From Shinisaurus crocodilurus (Eukaryota > Chordata > Lepidosauria > Squamata > Shinisauridae), in assembly GCA_021292165.1 (NCBI GenBank), contig JAHFWL010000195.1, positions 208,064-272,063 on the forward strand: a stretch of DNA of 64,000 nt. The letters are read 5' to 3'. Both the position numbers and the translations under genes were made by a program. The notes under the pieces are model-generated. The model was not told the DNA's origin. It saw only the letters and a program-made list of their open reading frames with translations, and searched no databases. Shown piece by piece: positions 62,241-64,000 of this stretch (its first letter is position 1; each line of letters starts with the position of its first letter).

Positions 62241-63150
62241 CGGAGCCCCTTTTACTCTGCAGACCTGGGGGCGGGGAGGACAGATCGCGAGCAAAACGCG
62301 CACATGCCAGAAAGGGGAAAGGAACCGACCGCTCAACTGAGGCGGGTGCAGTCCCTGCTTCCCTTCCGCTGGGTGTGGCTACCAAGTGCTCCAAGGCGTG
62401 CTATCTCCGCTGCTGCTGCTCCTCCTCCTGCCGGGGGTGGCGGCCGTGGCCTTTTCTCCTCCGAGCCACGGAAGAGGACAAGGCGGCAGCGGGCGAGGGA
62501 GCCGCAGCAGTAACGGGCAGCCATGTCGCTATTGTCCCTGGTAGTGCTGCCCTACGGGTCTACTGGATCGGCTTCCGTGTCGTCTGCACCAGTGCTCCGC
62601 CGCTCCCCGGGGCTGCCTTTTAAAGCCAGGTTAGCAGGTTTGCGTGGACCCGGAGGGGGCGGGTTCCGGGGAGGGGCTGGCAAGAAGCCCTCGCGAGGCG
62701 CCGTCGCCTAGCAACCGGCGTGGGCTGGCGCCTAGTTTGTGGAGGGTAACGAGGGCGCGCTTCTTCCCCTCTCCGGTCTTCCGCAGGGAGCGGTGGCGGA
62801 TGTTCTTGAAGGGGTTGTCTGGAGTCATCACACGCCCACCCGGCGGCGATGATGCTCGGGCCAAGCTGAGTTCCTGCGCTCGTGGAAAGAGGGCAACTCT
62901 AGTAAAACGCTCCCATGGGCTTCCCCGTTCACCGCGGCCATGGCCTGGAGGGGACTTTTCCTCCGGCCTTACATCGCAGAGCTTAGCAAGGCCATGCTGT
63001 TAGCGCCTCCAAAACTCTTCCCTACAGGCGCTGCCCTCGGTTCCGGCCACCCAAAGGCACGCGAGTCCTTTATCGAAGGTGCACACGCCTCCTCTGCCAG
63101 CCTGAACAAGCCTGTGGTGCCTAGGGATGCACCAGGTTAGGTGGCTATCC
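62241..63150 (+). promoter_or_regulatory. CpG island, likely promoter
   Basis: CpG-dense block with GGGGCGGGG-type boxes near 62270 and 62650 and a pyrimidine-rich segment at 62760-62785, against AT-rich flanks. It carries a small ORF at 62523 (GCAGCCATGTCG, 62 codons, probably an upstream ORF) and the stronger first-exon candidate at 62940. No TATA box recognised. Confidence 0.7.
62940..63135 (+). CDS. Candidate first coding exon, mitochondrial-targeting-like
   Basis: ATG in a strong context (GCGGCCATGGCC) opens 65 full codons, MAWRGLFLRPYIAELSKAML and on to PVVPRDAP. The N-terminus is rich in Arg, Leu and Ala with no early acidic residue except one Glu, like a mitochondrial presequence. 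The frame ends at TAG (63138), but CCAG|GTTAGG at 63135/63136 is a possible donor just before it. Splicing to the acceptor at 63925-63926 keeps the frame open. From memory, the spacing of L-x-LR, I, L-x-KA-x-LL and FP resembles the start of mammalian NDUFV3 (complex I flavoprotein 3). That is a weak hypothesis and I do not assign the symbol. Confidence 0.45.
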
Positions 63151-63925
63151 CTGTAATTGAATTTTCTCACGAGCAACCCGTGGGCTAGAGGCCGGCTCCT
63201 TTTCATCCATAATCTGCTAGTTATAGTAGCCACTTTTAGTACTCCGTCTGCGTCCAATCATCAACTTGAATGATAGTTGGCGGTATGTACCACGTATACA
63301 AAAGATTTGCAAGTGAGACACCCGTAACTTTTATGCTTGCTCCTACTACGCATATCTATTCTGGAGTAAGTCCCATTCAGTTTGTGGGTTTCTTACTCCT
63401 AGGTAAGTGTACCTAGGGTTGTAGTCCTAGTGTAGGATATTCAGGTTATCTTTACATTGCTGGTATTACTGGATGGGGACCCTCCTCTAGTCCTGCATTG
63501 AGCAGGGGGTGGACTTGATAGCTTGTAGGCTCCTTCCAACTGAAATCTAGATCTATGAAATTATGAAAGGAGTGTGGAGGATGAATACTCTGCATTTCTT
63601 TATACTGATGCATGTGTGGCCTTACTCTTGTGCACAAGTGTTTGCAAGCACAAGTAGAGGTAGTGCAAGGGGGTGGGTGGAATGTTTACTCTTGCGCTGT
63701 ATTGTTCAGGGGAAGGGGACTTACTTCCTACAATCTTCTAATGCCTGAGTGAATGCTTGGGTATTAGTTGGAGGTAAAACTGGAAAGAGCTGTGAGTTGG
63801 GGTTAGGTTCCAGTCCCTTAGGGTTGGAGATTGACAGTACTTTTCCACTTATATAGGGAGCCAAAATGAAAGTTTTCTAGTTCACTTACTCTACTCTCAT
63901 CACTCTTTTTTTTAAAACAAACTTA
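63136..63925 (+). other. Candidate first intron
   Basis: 790 bases from GTTAGG to TTAG. Contains a GCAATCCTA-family palindromic repeat (about 63346-63430, with TCCTAGGTAAGTG) and a partial 5S-derived SINE (63445-63562). Intron status depends on the exon calls on each side. Confidence 0.35.
63445..63562 (+). mobile_element. 5S-derived SINE, degraded
   Basis: GGTATTACTGGATGGGGACC, GCATTGAGCAGGGGGTGGAC and GTAGGCTCCTTCCAACTG keep the second half of the SINE; the 5S-like front is mostly lost. Confidence 0.7.
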
Positions 63926-63926
63926 G

Positions 63927-64000
63927 CTGGTGACTGCCAACAGGCTTGTAATCAAAATGAGGCCACTGAGGAACAAGAGGAAGGTGTTGGCATGCTTGGG
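63927..64000 (+). CDS. Candidate second exon, runs off window
   Basis: After a pyrimidine run (63907-63913) and AAACTTAG, the sequence is open to the end. Joined in phase to the 63135 donor (one base carried over) it reads AGDCQQACNQNEATEEQEEG and onward, an acidic low-complexity stretch. The alternative acceptor at 63942 would give an immediate stop, which favours 63927. Support is splice-site form and phase only. Confidence 0.35.
   Translation, partial: MVTANRLVIKMRPLRNKRKVLACL

Noticed and set aside
62523..62711. 62-codon frame with a good start context as a gene
   Set aside because: Gly/Arg-rich C-terminal half and no homology seen; more likely an upstream ORF of the 62940 transcript.
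62191..62864. Minus-strand frames in the 62 kb CpG island as a divergent gene
   Set aside because: No recognisable N-terminus or splice donor pattern; composition-driven.
1..64000. CRISPR array, prokaryotic operon or phage-like system
   Set aside because: No direct-repeat/spacer structure and all context is vertebrate repeats.

Overview
The window looks like gene-poor euchromatin from a reptile, most likely a lizard. The reasons are SINEs derived from 5S rRNA with a CR1/L2-like tail (the type described in squamates), MIR/CORE-like tRNA SINEs, L2, RTE-like and Penelope-like retroelements, Tc1/mariner and hAT DNA transposons, and the very common short palindromic repeats with cores like AAGTAAGTCCCATTGA. 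No multi-exon protein-coding gene is visible in full. Almost all long reading frames belong to mobile elements. || Layout. 1-350: Penelope-like RT fragment (minus). 758-4740: full-length 4 kb non-LTR retrotransposon with an intact 1061-codon endonuclease/RT/zinc-finger ORF. 5.4-7.4 kb: three non-autonomous hAT elements bounded by 8 bp target-site duplications (TSDs). 7.4-12.4 kb: SINEs, short palindromic repeats, another hAT element and an upstream duplicate of a segment found again at 14.24 kb. 13.0-14.4 kb: CpG island holding a signal-peptide-like ORF of 50 codons and a 42-residue single-pass membrane micropeptide ORF, each followed by a splice-donor-like site. 14.4-30.8 kb: mostly unassigned sequence with nested MITEs, SINEs, a hAT element and a truncated U2 snRNA copy. 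30835-34808: second, inverted copy of the 4 kb LINE, about 99% identical, with its own TSD. 36641-41050: Ty3/gypsy-type LTR element (minus) with nearly identical LTRs. Its pol order is PR-IN-(RT remnant)-RNase H, and capsid and RT catalytic core are missing. 44.2-46.4 kb: broken, 5'-truncated L2-like LINE. 48.0-49.7 kb: truncated Tc1-like transposon split by a solo LTR. 51.9-52.9 kb: a 105 bp direct repeat and another L2-like fragment. 53013-55197: 2.2 kb hAT element with nested SINE. 55-62 kb: SINEs and MITEs. 62.2-63.1 kb: second CpG island with a plausible coding first exon (62940-63135) whose reading frame can be joined, in phase, to an open frame after an acceptor at 63926 and runs off the window. 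|| How the parts relate. Host coding potential is confined to the two CpG islands; they are separate and no link between them is seen. The rest is a layered record of transposition: solo LTR inside Tc1, LTR element inside a hAT-like repeat, LINE inside a local duplication, SINE and MITE inside hAT. The two LINE copies and the LTR element look young: open frames, near-identical copies, clean TSDs. The most interesting points are the LINE's lack of an AUG before its endonuclease domain, with an upstream AUG frame ending in a UGA in the same frame; the LTR element with an intact ORF but no RT active site; the micropeptide ORF; and the CpG-rich cargo inside a hAT MITE.
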